64,000 nucleotides of DNA from Clostridia bacterium (GTDB taxonomy: Bacteria; Bacillota; Clostridia; TANB77; CAG-465), in contig JAQSXK010000001.1 of the NCBI GenBank assembly GCA_029256705.1, positions 62,001-126,000 of the forward strand. Direction: 5' to 3'. Made by a program: the position numbers and the translations under genes. The notes beneath the pieces were generated by a model. It was given only the letters and a program-made list of their open reading frames with translations, had not been told where the DNA came from and did not search any database. This document shows, in pieces, positions 21,244-31,282 of this stretch. Each line of letters starts with the position of its first letter. Positions within the stretch are counted from its first letter, which is position 1.

Positions 21244-22692
21244 TTATCTTGATAATTCTTGTTCTTTTTCTATTATTTTTTCTGTTTTTTCAATTTCCTC
21301 TTTTGCTTCTCTAGCTAACACATTTTTACTTCTTTCTTCAGGTGTATTAACTGCTTTAGCACATTCCTTTTGAACAGGAGATAATTCGATACTTTCACTT
21401 AAAATTTCAAATAAGTGCATATCTATTACATCTGTTTCATTAGCTTCATTAGTTACTTCTTCTCCACCGCCAGAAGAAACGTTACTTTTTAAAGTACTAG
21501 AAAAATCTGTTTTCTTATCTGCAGCTATATCTTCTACAGCATCATCACCAATTAATTTTTTAGCCTTATTAACTAATTTTGTAGCCTCTTTAGTATCCTT
21601 CTTTATTAATGCTGCTTCAGCTGCATCTACATATGAAGTAGCTACTTTAATATTTGTTTCGGCAAGTTCATTTTTTTCATCTTCTACAGCATTATCTAAA
21701 GACTTTTCTTTGCCAGCTACTTTTCTATCTAATCTTACTACATCAACATCCATTACTAATTTATCTTTTCTTTTTTTATACATTGTTCCTACTACTTTAG
21801 TAGTAGTTTTCTCTTGCTCTTCTTTTTGCTCTTCTTGTCTATATAACTCTAAAATATTTGGTCTCATCATATGCATTTTTGCATTTAAAACTGCATATTC
21901 ATTTTCAAGAATATCTAACTTTTCATCGTAATTTTGAATGTTTCCTTTTGCAGAGGCATTATTAAGCTGCATTATTTCATTTGCTTTATTTTCAATTTCC
22001 TCATTTAATGAATCAATTTCATTTATATTATCCTCATGCTCATTTAAAACTTTTCTTTCACTTTTTGCTTCGTCATAAGCATATTTATTTTCTTTTTTAG
22101 ATATTTCTTCATCTTGATTTGATATATAACTACCTGTACTACTCTTAAATAATACATCACACTTTCTTAAATAATTTTCATATTTTAATAACTTTAAATA
22201 ATTTCTATTATCTAAAGCTATGTCATTATCTCTTATTTGGTATTTATATAAACTTTCCCTTAACTTATGATATTCATCTAGAGCAACTGAATACATATAT
22301 TTTAATGTTTGTTCTCTTGTAGTAAGTTCAGTGCCAGAACTTAACTTTGTCTCTTTTTCATTTGGATCTAAACCTGTATCTTTATCTTTTTCCTCATCTA
22401 TATCGCTAACTAATTTATTTAAATCTCCTCCAGACTTAACTTGCTTAGCCATATTAATATCTTTTTTAACCTCATCAACTTTTTTGACTCTAGGCTGTAA
22501 ATCTTTTTTTAATTTATCTTCAAAAAAAGGTTTTACACTTTTCTTTAATGTTTCATGAAATTCACTAATTGCTGCTTTATCCGGTTTATCTAAGATAGCC
22601 TGTAAAATTTTTTCTTGGTTTGTTTTAGCGTTTAATCTTACATTTAAAACCTCATGTAAAGTTTCTTGAAAATCTCTTGTATTATTTAACAT
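21244..22692 (-). CDS. hypothetical coiled-coil protein
   Basis: Highly charged, helical, no recognised family. Confidence 0.6.
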   Translation of the reverse strand: MLNNTRDFQETLHEVLNVRLNAKTNQEKILQAILDKPDKAAISEFHETLKKSVKPFFEDKLKKDLQPRVKKVDEVKKDINMAKQVKSGGDLNKLVSDIDEEKDKDTGLDPNEKETKLSSGTELTTREQTLKYMYSVALDEYHKLRESLYKYQIRDNDIALDNRNYLKLLKYENYLRKCDVLFKSSTGSYISNQDEEISKKENKYAYDEAKSERKVLNEHEDNINEIDSLNEEIENKANEIMQLNNASAKGNIQNYDEKLDILENEYAVLNAKMHMMRPNILELYRQEEQKEEQEKTTTKVVGTMYKKRKDKLVMDVDVVRLDRKVAGKEKSLDNAVEDEKNELAETNIKVATSYVDAAEAALIKKDTKEATKLVNKAKKLIGDDAVEDIAADKKTDFSSTLKSNVSSGGGEEVTNEANETDVIDMHLFEILSESIELSPVQKECAKAVNTPEERSKNVLAREAKEEIEKTEKIIEKEQELSR

Positions 22693-23188
22693 ATACTTAC
22701 TAGTTAATGCTTTATAACTAGCAACTCACCTGCCTTTTCTATTAGAATCTTATACAATTATATATGTATATTTTACTCTACAATTTTATCACATAATTTA
22801 TGTTTATTCAATAGGACCGATGGTTTTTACCCAATTTTACTACATATATAGCAGGGTTTTAACTTTTTGATATTATGCAGTATGTTAACTAATATAATTT
22901 CCATTTTATATGATATTTACTTGAAAATAAATTACCATATTATTATTATATCTATTTATATTTTCTATTCTTTAAATATTAAAAGTATTCTACCTTTTTT
23001 GCACTACACCAAAATATAGAAAAATTATATCACATTAAATTTTTTTTTACAACAATAGATAAAGAATTACATTCAAATATGTTATTTTTTTACAAATGTA
23101 TAATTACAAGATATATTAAATATTACATGCAGTTATATATTAAGTTATGTTTTCATATATTGTATAAATGAAAGGACGGATAATAAAA

Positions 23189-24958
23189 ATGAATAGATAT
23201 TTAGGAATAGTAAATTATTTAAGTGATATCTCTCAAAGCGATTACATCGAAAAAGCTTACGATAATTTAAAAAATAAATTTAATATAAATCAAAAATTAG
23301 ATTTATTTAAAACAAGTCATATCAATCTTTCAAATGGATTCTTAAATAAAAGTTTTGGAACCGACAAATATGTTATAATGTATAATGGTCATATATATAA
23401 TATAAAAGAAATAAAAAAAGACTTAACTGCAAAAGGATATAGATTTAGCACTAAAACAAATCTAAAGAAAGAAAAAATTGTTCCCATTCAAAATATAGAT
23501 AAATATTTAGAAGCAGAAATTTTACTTACTAGTTATCATGAATATAAAGAAAAATTCTTAGAACATTTAAATGGTGCATTTTCAATATGTATTTACGATA
23601 AAACAAATAATATTGTATTTTTATCTAGGGATAGACTTGGGATTAAACCGTTATACTATACTAACAATAAAGAAAACAAATCTTTTATATTTTCTACTAA
23701 TATAAAGGACATACTAAATGTTCCTACCATGAAAGCTACATTAGATAAACAAGGAATATTAGAATTAATTGGTATGGGACCATTTCACACTCCTGGACTT
23801 ACCTATTTCAAAGATATTTATGAAATATTACCCGGACATTATGCAATATACTCAAATATTGGTCTTACAACACATAAGTATTGGGAATTAAATAAGAAAA
23901 AATGCTTACAAAATGAATCAGATTGTATAAAGACCCTACAGTCATTACTTAAAGATTCAATTAAAACTAAAATAATAGATATTGAAAAAATAGGTATTCT
24001 CTCTCCAAAAAGCATAAATTCAGGTATAGCCATATCATATATACATAACACTACCCCTAATATACATACATTTTCATATAACAATTATATTAGTGATTCT
24101 AAGGAAAAAATTAAAGATTCTAATTATATAAAATTTATAAAGAGAACTTTTGGTGTGTGCAACTACAATATTATTTCAGATACAAAAGTACTTCATTCAT
24201 TACTTATTCCATCTATGATGGCGAGAGATATGCCAGGAATGGCCTATGATGATTCTACTATGTTAGAATTTTATTCAGCAATAAAAAATAATGGACTAGA
24301 TAAATGCATGTCTAATTTATATTGTAATGAAATGAATAATACAAATCCAATATTTTTTTCACAAGATATAAGAAATCAAATAATTAATAAGAAAATCTTA
24401 AATAATAATTTATTAGAAGAATATATTAGTTTAAAATATGATGAATTTGTTAAAGATGTAATATATTTAACCAATGACGATGAAAAAAACAAAAAACAAA
24501 AATATTTGAATATAAAATGGCATCTGTATTCACAAATAGAAAGAATAAATTATATTTCTTCAAATATAGATTTAGAAGTATTTCTACCGTTTATAGATTA
24601 TAGAATAATAGAATATATATATAATTTACCAGATAACATAGATGAAAATTATATATTTGAAAAAATATATGATAAATATTTTCCTAATGTAAAAATTAGT
24701 ACAAATAATTCACAGATTAATCACGATAAAATATATATAAATACATTGGAACATGAATTAAAAAAAATATTAAATGATAGTGAATCAAAACTTTTAAAGA
24801 TAGTTGATAAAAATTACATATTAAAAATTATAAATTCAAAAGAAACAGATTTAAATATAAAAACAATGAATAATAATTTATCGTATATTCAAATTTTAAC
24901 ATACTTAATACAAATTGAATACTGGATTAATATTTATGATATAGAAATTGAGTTATAA
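23189..24958 (+). CDS. asparagine synthetase-like pseudoenzyme (N-terminal Ntn-amidotransferase-like and C-terminal synthetase-like folds, catalytic motifs lost); ORF track start 23168 is probably too far upstream
   Basis: NGHIYN, SRDRLGIKPLYY, LEVFLPFIDYRIIEYIYNLP retained; catalytic Cys, SGGxDSS and SGxGxDE replaced. Confidence 0.8.
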   Translation: MNRYLGIVNYLSDISQSDYIEKAYDNLKNKFNINQKLDLFKTSHINLSNGFLNKSFGTDKYVIMYNGHIYNIKEIKKDLTAKGYRFSTKTNLKKEKIVPIQNIDKYLEAEILLTSYHEYKEKFLEHLNGAFSICIYDKTNNIVFLSRDRLGIKPLYYTNNKENKSFIFSTNIKDILNVPTMKATLDKQGILELIGMGPFHTPGLTYFKDIYEILPGHYAIYSNIGLTTHKYWELNKKKCLQNESDCIKTLQSLLKDSIKTKIIDIEKIGILSPKSINSGIAISYIHNTTPNIHTFSYNNYISDSKEKIKDSNYIKFIKRTFGVCNYNIISDTKVLHSLLIPSMMARDMPGMAYDDSTMLEFYSAIKNNGLDKCMSNLYCNEMNNTNPIFFSQDIRNQIINKKILNNNLLEEYISLKYDEFVKDVIYLTNDDEKNKKQKYLNIKWHLYSQIERINYISSNIDLEVFLPFIDYRIIEYIYNLPDNIDENYIFEKIYDKYFPNVKISTNNSQINHDKIYINTLEHELKKILNDSESKLLKIVDKNYILKIINSKETDLNIKTMNNNLSYIQILTYLIQIEYWINIYDIEIEL

Positions 24959-24963
24959 AAACA

Positions 24964-25001
24964 AAAAAACATTAATACAAATACTTGTATTAATGTTTTT
25001 T
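24964..25001. terminator. bidirectional terminator between the Asn synthetase-like gene and rplL
   Basis: aaaaaacattaatacaa-atac-ttgtattaatgtttttt. Confidence 0.85.
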
Positions 25002-25042
25002 ACAATATTTAAATAATACAAATAATCTTAAATTATTTATAA

Positions 25043-25411
25043 TTATTTCATTTCAGCCATTGCACCTGCTGCTTTTAATGCTTCAACTAATTTTTCAGCA
25101 TCTTCTGTAGGCATAGCTTCTTTAACTGTGCTTGGTGCAGCATCTACTAAATCTTTAGCTTCTTTTAAACCTAATCCAGTTGCTTCTCTAACAACTTTGA
25201 TTACAGCTATTTTAGTTGCTCCTGCATCTTTTAATACTATATCGAATTCTGATTTTGCTTCAGCTGCTGCTGCTCCACCAGCTACTGGTCCAGCTACAAC
25301 TGCTGCTGCTGCTGATACCCCAAATTTTTCTTCTATTGCCTTAACTAAATCGCTAAGTTCAATTACTGTTAATTTTTCTACTTCTGCTACTATTTTTTCT
25401 ATTTTTTCCAT
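25043..25411 (-). CDS. rplL: 50S ribosomal protein L7/L12
   Basis: Characteristic sequence and operon position. Confidence 0.98.
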   Translation of the reverse strand: MEKIEKIVAEVEKLTVIELSDLVKAIEEKFGVSAAAAVVAGPVAGGAAAAEAKSEFDIVLKDAGATKIAVIKVVREATGLGLKEAKDLVDAAPSTVKEAMPTEDAEKLVEALKAAGAMAEMK

Positions 25412-25450
25412 TTTAAATTTCTCCCTTCAAATTCTTTAAAATTTTAATAA

Positions 25451-25954
25451 CTACGCGTTTGCTTCTTGTTTTTCTCTAGTTTGATCAAGTACAACTGCAA
25501 GATTACGGATATTTCCGATTAATGCAGATGCAACCATAGCGTACAATGTTTCTTTTGATGGTAAATTAGCTAATTTTTTAACTTCTTCAGAAGTTATTAC
25601 TTTACCATCCATGATTCCAGCTTTAAATTTGTAGAAATCATGAGTTTTAGCATATTCATTTAATGCTTTTGCTGGTGATACATAATCATCATAACCGATG
25701 ATTACAGCTGTTGGTCCTTCTAATACTGTGTCTAATCCTTTAATTCCAACATCGTTTGCTGCATGGTTTATAACTGAATTTTTTACTACCATACATTCGT
25801 TGTTTTCACTTCTTAATGTATTACGAAGTTTTGTGTCATCTGAAACACTTATTCCTCTATATTCAGTAAATATAACCATTTTAGCTTTTTTTAGCTTTTC
25901 AGCAAGTGAAGCTGCTTGATCCATTTTTTGTTTTAATATTTTTTCACTTGGCAT
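25451..25954 (-). CDS. rplJ: 50S ribosomal protein L10
   Basis: Family sequence, operon position. Confidence 0.97.
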   Translation of the reverse strand: MPSEKILKQKMDQAASLAEKLKKAKMVIFTEYRGISVSDDTKLRNTLRSENNECMVVKNSVINHAANDVGIKGLDTVLEGPTAVIIGYDDYVSPAKALNEYAKTHDFYKFKAGIMDGKVITSEEVKKLANLPSKETLYAMVASALIGNIRNLAVVLDQTREKQEANA

Positions 25955-25977
25955 TCTTTTCGCCTCCTTTAAAATTA

Positions 25978-26078
25978 AAATTCTGCAAAGCGAGATGTTT
26001 GCAGAATTTAAAAATTTATTTTAAATCTAAACACCTCGGTAGGATTTATGAACTAAAAATTCACCTACTGTCTTTGGT
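25978..26078 (-). promoter_or_regulatory. L10 (rplJL) ribosomal protein leader with attenuator-like hairpin
   Basis: Minus strand ccaaagacagtaggtg...tcctaccgaggtgtt (L10 leader type) then attctgcaaa-catctcgc-tttgcagaattttaatttt upstream of rplJ. Confidence 0.75.
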
Positions 26079-26096
26079 TTATTATTTTTATTATAT

Positions 26097-26780
26097 TTAT
26101 TTAGATGATGGACTAACTTTTATTCCAGCACCCATTGTTGTTGCAACAGCAATAGATTGTAAATATGTACCTTTTGCTGCAGCTGGTTTAGCTTTAACTA
26201 TAGCTTCTAATAAAGTTAAGTAGTTTTCTTTTATTTTTTCTGTTCCAAAAGATACTTTACCTATTGGACAATGAACTATATTACCTTTATCTAGTCTATA
26301 TTCAATTTTACCAGCTTTTGTTTCTGCAACTGCTTTAGCTACATCTAAAGTAACTGTTCCAGATTTTGGATTTGGCATAAGACCTTTAGGTCCTAATATT
26401 TTAGCTACTTTACCAAGTGTAGGCATCATGTCAGGTGTCGCTATTATAACATCAAATCCAAACCAGTTTTCTGATTGAATTTTTTGTATCATATCATCAT
26501 CACCTACAAAATCAGCTCCTGCTGCTTTTGCTTGTTCAGCTCTTTCACCTTTTGCTAAAACTAAAACTTTTTTAGTTCTACCAGTTCCATTTGGAAGTAC
26601 TACTACTCCTCTTACTTGTTGATCAGCTTGTTTAGAATCAACACCTAATTTGATATGCATTTCTACAGTTTCATCAAATTTTACTTTAGGCATTTTTTGT
26701 AATAATTCTAAAGCTTCAGTTAAATCATATAATTTACCTGTTTCTACAAGTTTAGCTGCTTCTTTCATTCTCTTACTCAT
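26097..26780 (-). CDS. rplA: 50S ribosomal protein L1
   Basis: Family sequence, operon position. Confidence 0.98.
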   Translation of the reverse strand: MSKRMKEAAKLVETGKLYDLTEALELLQKMPKVKFDETVEMHIKLGVDSKQADQQVRGVVVLPNGTGRTKKVLVLAKGERAEQAKAAGADFVGDDDMIQKIQSENWFGFDVIIATPDMMPTLGKVAKILGPKGLMPNPKSGTVTLDVAKAVAETKAGKIEYRLDKGNIVHCPIGKVSFGTEKIKENYLTLLEAIVKAKPAAAKGTYLQSIAVATTMGAGIKVSPSSK

Positions 26781-26833
26781 TATTTTTTCCCTCCTTTGGT
26801 TTTAGCGAATAATTTAAAATTATTCTCCCATTT

Positions 26834-27262
26834 TTAGTCTTTTACAACGATCCCCATTGATCTAGCTGTACCTTTTATAAGAGATACTGCTGATTCTAAA
26901 GATGAAGCGTTCAAATCTTTCATTTTCATATTAGCTATTTCTTCTACTTGTTTTGTTGTTACATTTCCAACTTTGTCTTTTTGAGGTTTACCTGAACCCT
27001 TTTCAACCTTAGCTGCTTTTTTCAATAATACAGCTGCAGGTGGAGTTTTAAGCACATATTCAAAAGATTTATCACTATAAACTGTAAGTATTACTGGGAA
27101 TATCATTCCAGCGTCTTTTGCAGTCTTTTCGTTGAAATCTTTACAAAATTGCATTATGTTTATACCTGTAGGTCCAAGTGCTGGTCCAACTGGTGGTGCA
27201 GGATTTGCTTTACCTGCTGCTATTTGTAATTTAACAACATGAGTTATTTTTTTCTCTGCCAT
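26834..27262 (-). CDS. rplK: 50S ribosomal protein L11
   Basis: Family sequence, operon position. Confidence 0.98.
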   Translation of the reverse strand: MAEKKITHVVKLQIAAGKANPAPPVGPALGPTGINIMQFCKDFNEKTAKDAGMIFPVILTVYSDKSFEYVLKTPPAAVLLKKAAKVEKGSGKPQKDKVGNVTTKQVEEIANMKMKDLNASSLESAVSLIKGTARSMGIVVKD

Positions 27263-27300
27263 CTTAATTCACCCCCTTAAAATGCTTTGTATATTAATTA

Positions 27301-27861
27301 TTACATTTTTTGAACTTGGTCAAACTCTAAATCAACTGTAGTTTTTCTACCAAACATATCAACAGTAACTACTACTCTTCTTTTCTCTTTTTGTATTTTT
27401 TCAATTACAGCTGGATAATTATAGAAAGGATCAGTTGTTATTCTTACGCTATCCCCAACTTCATAATCTAAAGTTATGATATCATCTATTCCTAATGTTT
27501 TCATTTCTTCATCTGTAAGAGGCATAGGTTTTTCACCAACTCCAACAAAACTGAAAACACCTTTAATATGCTTTACTGCATACCAAGTTTCGTCACTCAT
27601 ATACATTTTTACAAGTATATATCCAGGAAATACTTTCTTTATAGATGTTTTTTGTTTTCCATCTTTAATTTCAATCTCTTCTTCCATAGGAATAACAACA
27701 TCTTGAATTTTATCTTGTAAATTTCTGTTCTCAATAACTTTTTCTAAAGTTGCTTTAACTTTATTTTCATAACCAGAATATGTATAAACTACATACCAAC
27801 TTAATTCATTTGATGATAATTCATCTTTCATATTCTCGTTATTTATAACTTCATTATCCAA
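27301..27861 (-). CDS. nusG: transcription termination/antitermination protein NusG
   Basis: WYVVYTYSGYENKVK, FPGYILVKM, KOW domain. Confidence 0.97.
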   Translation of the reverse strand: MDNEVINNENMKDELSSNELSWYVVYTYSGYENKVKATLEKVIENRNLQDKIQDVVIPMEEEIEIKDGKQKTSIKKVFPGYILVKMYMSDETWYAVKHIKGVFSFVGVGEKPMPLTDEEMKTLGIDDIITLDYEVGDSVRITTDPFYNYPAVIEKIQKEKRRVVVTVDMFGRKTTVDLEFDQVQKM

Positions 27862-27898
27862 ATTTAATCGCCCCTTTATAACAATTCTTTGCAGTATA

Positions 27899-28096
27899 CT
27901 AACCTATTTTATTTTTAATTAAATCCCAAAATTTTAAATCTAAGAATTCAACTACCATATCAAAAGTTAAAACTATAGCTGCTAAAGCAAGTACTAATAA
28001 TATAACCATTACTGTGTTATTTATTAATTGTTTTTTTGTAGGCCATACAACTTTCTTTAGTTCTGCCTTTATACCTTTTAAAAAACTATTTGTCAT
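27899..28096 (-). CDS. secE: preprotein translocase subunit SecE
   Basis: KAELKKVVWPTKKQL and single TM. Confidence 0.95.
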   Translation of the reverse strand: MTNSFLKGIKAELKKVVWPTKKQLINNTVMVILLVLALAAIVLTFDMVVEFLDLKFWDLIKNKIG

Positions 28097-28116
28097 TTAT
28101 AAAGCCACCCTTTCAA

Positions 28117-28266
28117 CTATTTTGTTTCTTTATGCATTGTATGTTTTTTACAGAATTTACAAAACTTATTCATTTCTATCCTATCAGGATTAGTTTTTTT
28201 ATTTTTTTCAGTTTCATAATTTCTTTGTTTACATTCTGTACATGCTAATGTTAAATTTTCTCTCAT
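28117..28266 (-). CDS. rpmG: 50S ribosomal protein L33
   Basis: Read from reverse complement: [49 protein letters not shown]; not in supplied ORF track (short). Confidence 0.95.
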   Translation of the reverse strand: MRENLTLACTECKQRNYETEKNKKTNPDRIEMNKFCKFCKKHTMHKETK

Positions 28267-28414
28267 CTAAAAACACCCCCAAGACGCTACATATAAATAT
28301 GTATATAATTTTTACTAATATATTCTAACACAAAAACATATAAATGTCAACAAAAAACATTATTAATAATGTAATTTGTGCTAAATATATTCGTTTTCTA
28401 ACTTTTTATTCCTC

Positions 28415-29326
28415 TTATAATAGTCCATTACGAATATTATGAAATAAATGTTGTTGTATAATTCCAGCATAGCTTCCAAAATAATCTTCTGCATACTCGA
28501 ATATTTCTTTTATTGTTGATTCTTTATTCAAATATAATTTTTCCATAACTCTTTTTACCCAAACATCAATTGGAAAAACATCTTGTCTACCATAAGAAAA
28601 TAGCATAACACAATCAGCAACTTTTGGACCAACTCCAACAAATGACATAAGTACTTTTCTAAGTTGAGCATTTGTTAACTTTGATGTACACTGTACATAA
28701 ATATTATTTTCCATTAAATCAGCAACAGTCTTTACTATATATTTATCTCTAAAGCCTACACCGCAAGATTTAAATTCTTCTACTGTAACTTCAGATAACT
28801 CTTGAAGAGTAGGAAATAAATAATATTCTTTATCTTCAAACATCACCATTTTTCCATATCTTCTAGATATTTCTTCTATAGATTTCTTTATTCTAGGTAT
28901 ATTGTTATTAGAAGATATTATGTATGAAATTAATGTTTCAAAAGTAGATTGATTAAGTATATGGATACCAGTTGTATTTCTTACAGCAATAGCTATATTT
29001 TTATCTAAAGTAACAATTTCTTTTTCAATTCTATCATAATTATTATATAAATCGAAATAATATTCGATTGTTTCTTTTAATTTTTCTTTTTTATCAGAAT
29101 ATACATATATGTAATCATTTTTTTGTTTTATTCTAATTACTCTATCTGAGATAACACCAATAAATTCAGAAATATATCTATTATTTTCTGAACTATCATC
29201 TATTCTTTTCCACCTAAAACATTGGCCACATTCTAATGTATCAAGTAAATTAAAACATTTAGTTTTTAAGATTAGATCTGGATCAACTGTTATTTCATCC
29301 TCTAGTTTTTCTTTTTCAATAACCAT
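28415..29326 (-). CDS. ogg: 8-oxoguanine DNA glycosylase (OGG family); start corrected from 29428 to 29326
   Basis: HhH-GPD (VGVGPKVADCVMLFSYGRQDVFPIDVWVKRVM); ORF-track N-terminus is translated tRNA/terminator sequence. Confidence 0.9.
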   Translation of the reverse strand: MVIEKEKLEDEITVDPDLILKTKCFNLLDTLECGQCFRWKRIDDSSENNRYISEFIGVISDRVIRIKQKNDYIYVYSDKKEKLKETIEYYFDLYNNYDRIEKEIVTLDKNIAIAVRNTTGIHILNQSTFETLISYIISSNNNIPRIKKSIEEISRRYGKMVMFEDKEYYLFPTLQELSEVTVEEFKSCGVGFRDKYIVKTVADLMENNIYVQCTSKLTNAQLRKVLMSFVGVGPKVADCVMLFSYGRQDVFPIDVWVKRVMEKLYLNKESTIKEIFEYAEDYFGSYAGIIQQHLFHNIRNGLL

Positions 29327-29339
29327 ACAATCACCTAAA

Positions 29340-29363
29340 TAAAAAAAACCGATAGACTCGGTT
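29340..29363 (-). terminator. terminator downstream of tRNA-Gly
   Basis: Minus strand aaccgagtctatcggttttttttattt. Confidence 0.75.
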
Positions 29364-29368
29364 CTAAT

Positions 29369-29442
<74 letters not shown>

Positions 29443-29597
29443 ATTTCTTAATGCATATATATTATACTAATTTTATTTTTATTTGTCAATAGTTTAGACA
29501 AAAAAGTTTTAAATTTTACATTTTTTTTATTTTTAATTTAATTTTAAAAAATATTATAATGGCTAGGATATGAGTTTTATCTCATATCCTACATATT

Positions 29598-30437
29598 TTA
29601 ATTAAGTTTTTTATTAGCTACTTCAGTGACATTTTCAAGCAAAGAAAGTACAGTAGTAAGTCCAACTCCACCAGGAACTGGTGTTATATACTTTGCAATG
29701 TTTTGTATAATCTCAGTATCTACATCACCAACTATTTTTCCATCTATTCTATTTATACCTACATCTATTATTGTGCTACCTTCTTTTACCATATCTGCAG
29801 TAATAAGCTTTGCTTTTCCTACTGCTACTACAAGTATATCTGCTCTACTTGTGTGTTCTTTTAAGTCAGAAGTTTTAGAATGACAAATTGTAATTGTTGC
29901 ACCTCTGTTTAGTAATAGATGTGCAATAGGTTTTCCTACTAGTACACTTCTACCAACCACTACAGCATTTTTACCAGCTATATCTATCCCTAATTCATCT
30001 ATTATAGTCATAATTCCCTTTGGTGTACATGAAACAAGGCCCTCTTGATCAGAAATTAATTTACCTAAATTTAAAGGATGTAATCCATCAACATCTTTAT
30101 CTGGACTTATACTATCTAATATTTTCTTATCATCTAAATGTTTATATACAGGTAGTTGAACTAGTATTCCATGAACAGACGGATCTTCATTTAAATTACT
30201 AATTATAGATATAATCTTATCTGTAGTTATACTTTCATCTAATAAAAACTCTTCTTCTTCTATACCAAGTTCTTTACACATATTTCTTTTCTTTGAGACA
30301 TATATTTCAGAAGCTGGATCATTACTTGCAAAAACAACTACAAGTTTTGGAATTATTCCTTTTTCTTTTAAATATTCTACTTTTACCTTTAACTTTTCTT
30401 TTCTTTCTTTAACTATAGCTTTTACATCAACTATCAT
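29598..30437 (-). CDS. folD: bifunctional methylenetetrahydrofolate dehydrogenase/cyclohydrolase
   Basis: GILVQLPVYKHLD, VVGRSVLVGKPIAHLLL, PVPGGVGLTT. Confidence 0.97.
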   Translation of the reverse strand: MIVDVKAIVKERKEKLKVKVEYLKEKGIIPKLVVVFASNDPASEIYVSKKRNMCKELGIEEEEFLLDESITTDKIISIISNLNEDPSVHGILVQLPVYKHLDDKKILDSISPDKDVDGLHPLNLGKLISDQEGLVSCTPKGIMTIIDELGIDIAGKNAVVVGRSVLVGKPIAHLLLNRGATITICHSKTSDLKEHTSRADILVVAVGKAKLITADMVKEGSTIIDVGINRIDGKIVGDVDTEIIQNIAKYITPVPGGVGLTTVLSLLENVTEVANKKLN

Positions 30438-30455
30438 TAGTATCTCCTCTATTCC

Positions 30456-31241
30456 TTATTCTTCTAATATCTTATCTATTGCCTCTTTAATATACTTTGC
30501 AGACGAAAGTGGCGCAACTTTCCCTGGAAGTGCCAATGCCCATACAACATTTAAACCAATATCTTTTGCATATGCAAAGTCTATTCCACCAGGACTAGAA
30601 GCTAAATCTATAATACAACATTTTTTATCTATAATATCTAATTTTTCTTTACCTAATATTGTAGATGGAATTGTATTAAATATTATATCAAATTTATTCA
30701 AATATTCACTTAAATTGGTTAAATTAATAGGTATATATCCCATTGCACGTATTTCAGCTAAATCTTTCTCTTTTCTTGCCTCTACATATACATTGGAACC
30801 TATTCCATGTAACATTTTGCTAAGTATCTTACCTATTCTTCCAAATCCCATAACCAAAACATTTGCTGAACATAGAGTAAAATCCGTCATTTCCATTGCC
30901 GTAGCAATAGCTCCTTCTGCCGTTGGTATACCATTTAATATAGCTATTTCATCTAAATCCATTAAATCATGATATTTGATATTATCTTTATTCATCTTAT
31001 CTTTTATATTATTTTGTATTGCTCCTGAAAATATTACTTTATCTTTTATATTAGGTAAAGTGAAAATTTCGTCTAAAGTTAAAATTTCTCCATTAATTTT
31101 TTCACCATCTCTAGAAAGTGGTATCGGAGCAATTATATAATCTCCATCAATATAATCTGAAATTTTTTTACCTTCATTCACATATAATTCTCTTAATTTT
31201 ACGCTTCTACCATCTGTTCCAAGAATACAATATTTTTTCAT
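30456..31241 (-). CDS. dpaA: dipicolinate synthase subunit A-like
   Basis: PTAEGAIATAME, VMGFGRIGK, SSPGGIDF, ALPGKVAPLSSA. Confidence 0.85.
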   Translation of the reverse strand: MKKYCILGTDGRSVKLRELYVNEGKKISDYIDGDYIIAPIPLSRDGEKINGEILTLDEIFTLPNIKDKVIFSGAIQNNIKDKMNKDNIKYHDLMDLDEIAILNGIPTAEGAIATAMEMTDFTLCSANVLVMGFGRIGKILSKMLHGIGSNVYVEARKEKDLAEIRAMGYIPINLTNLSEYLNKFDIIFNTIPSTILGKEKLDIIDKKCCIIDLASSPGGIDFAYAKDIGLNVVWALALPGKVAPLSSAKYIKEAIDKILEE

Positions 31242-31282
31242 ATAATCACCTAATTAACTATATTCGAAAAAATATATTAATA

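Noticed and set aside
23168-23188. Upstream ATG of the Asn synthetase-like ORF, which would contain an in-frame CGG
   Set aside because: The family starts at the Met immediately before the catalytic-Cys position (MNRYLG), and aaagga upstream of 23189 looks like the ribosome binding site; this CGG is probably untranslated.
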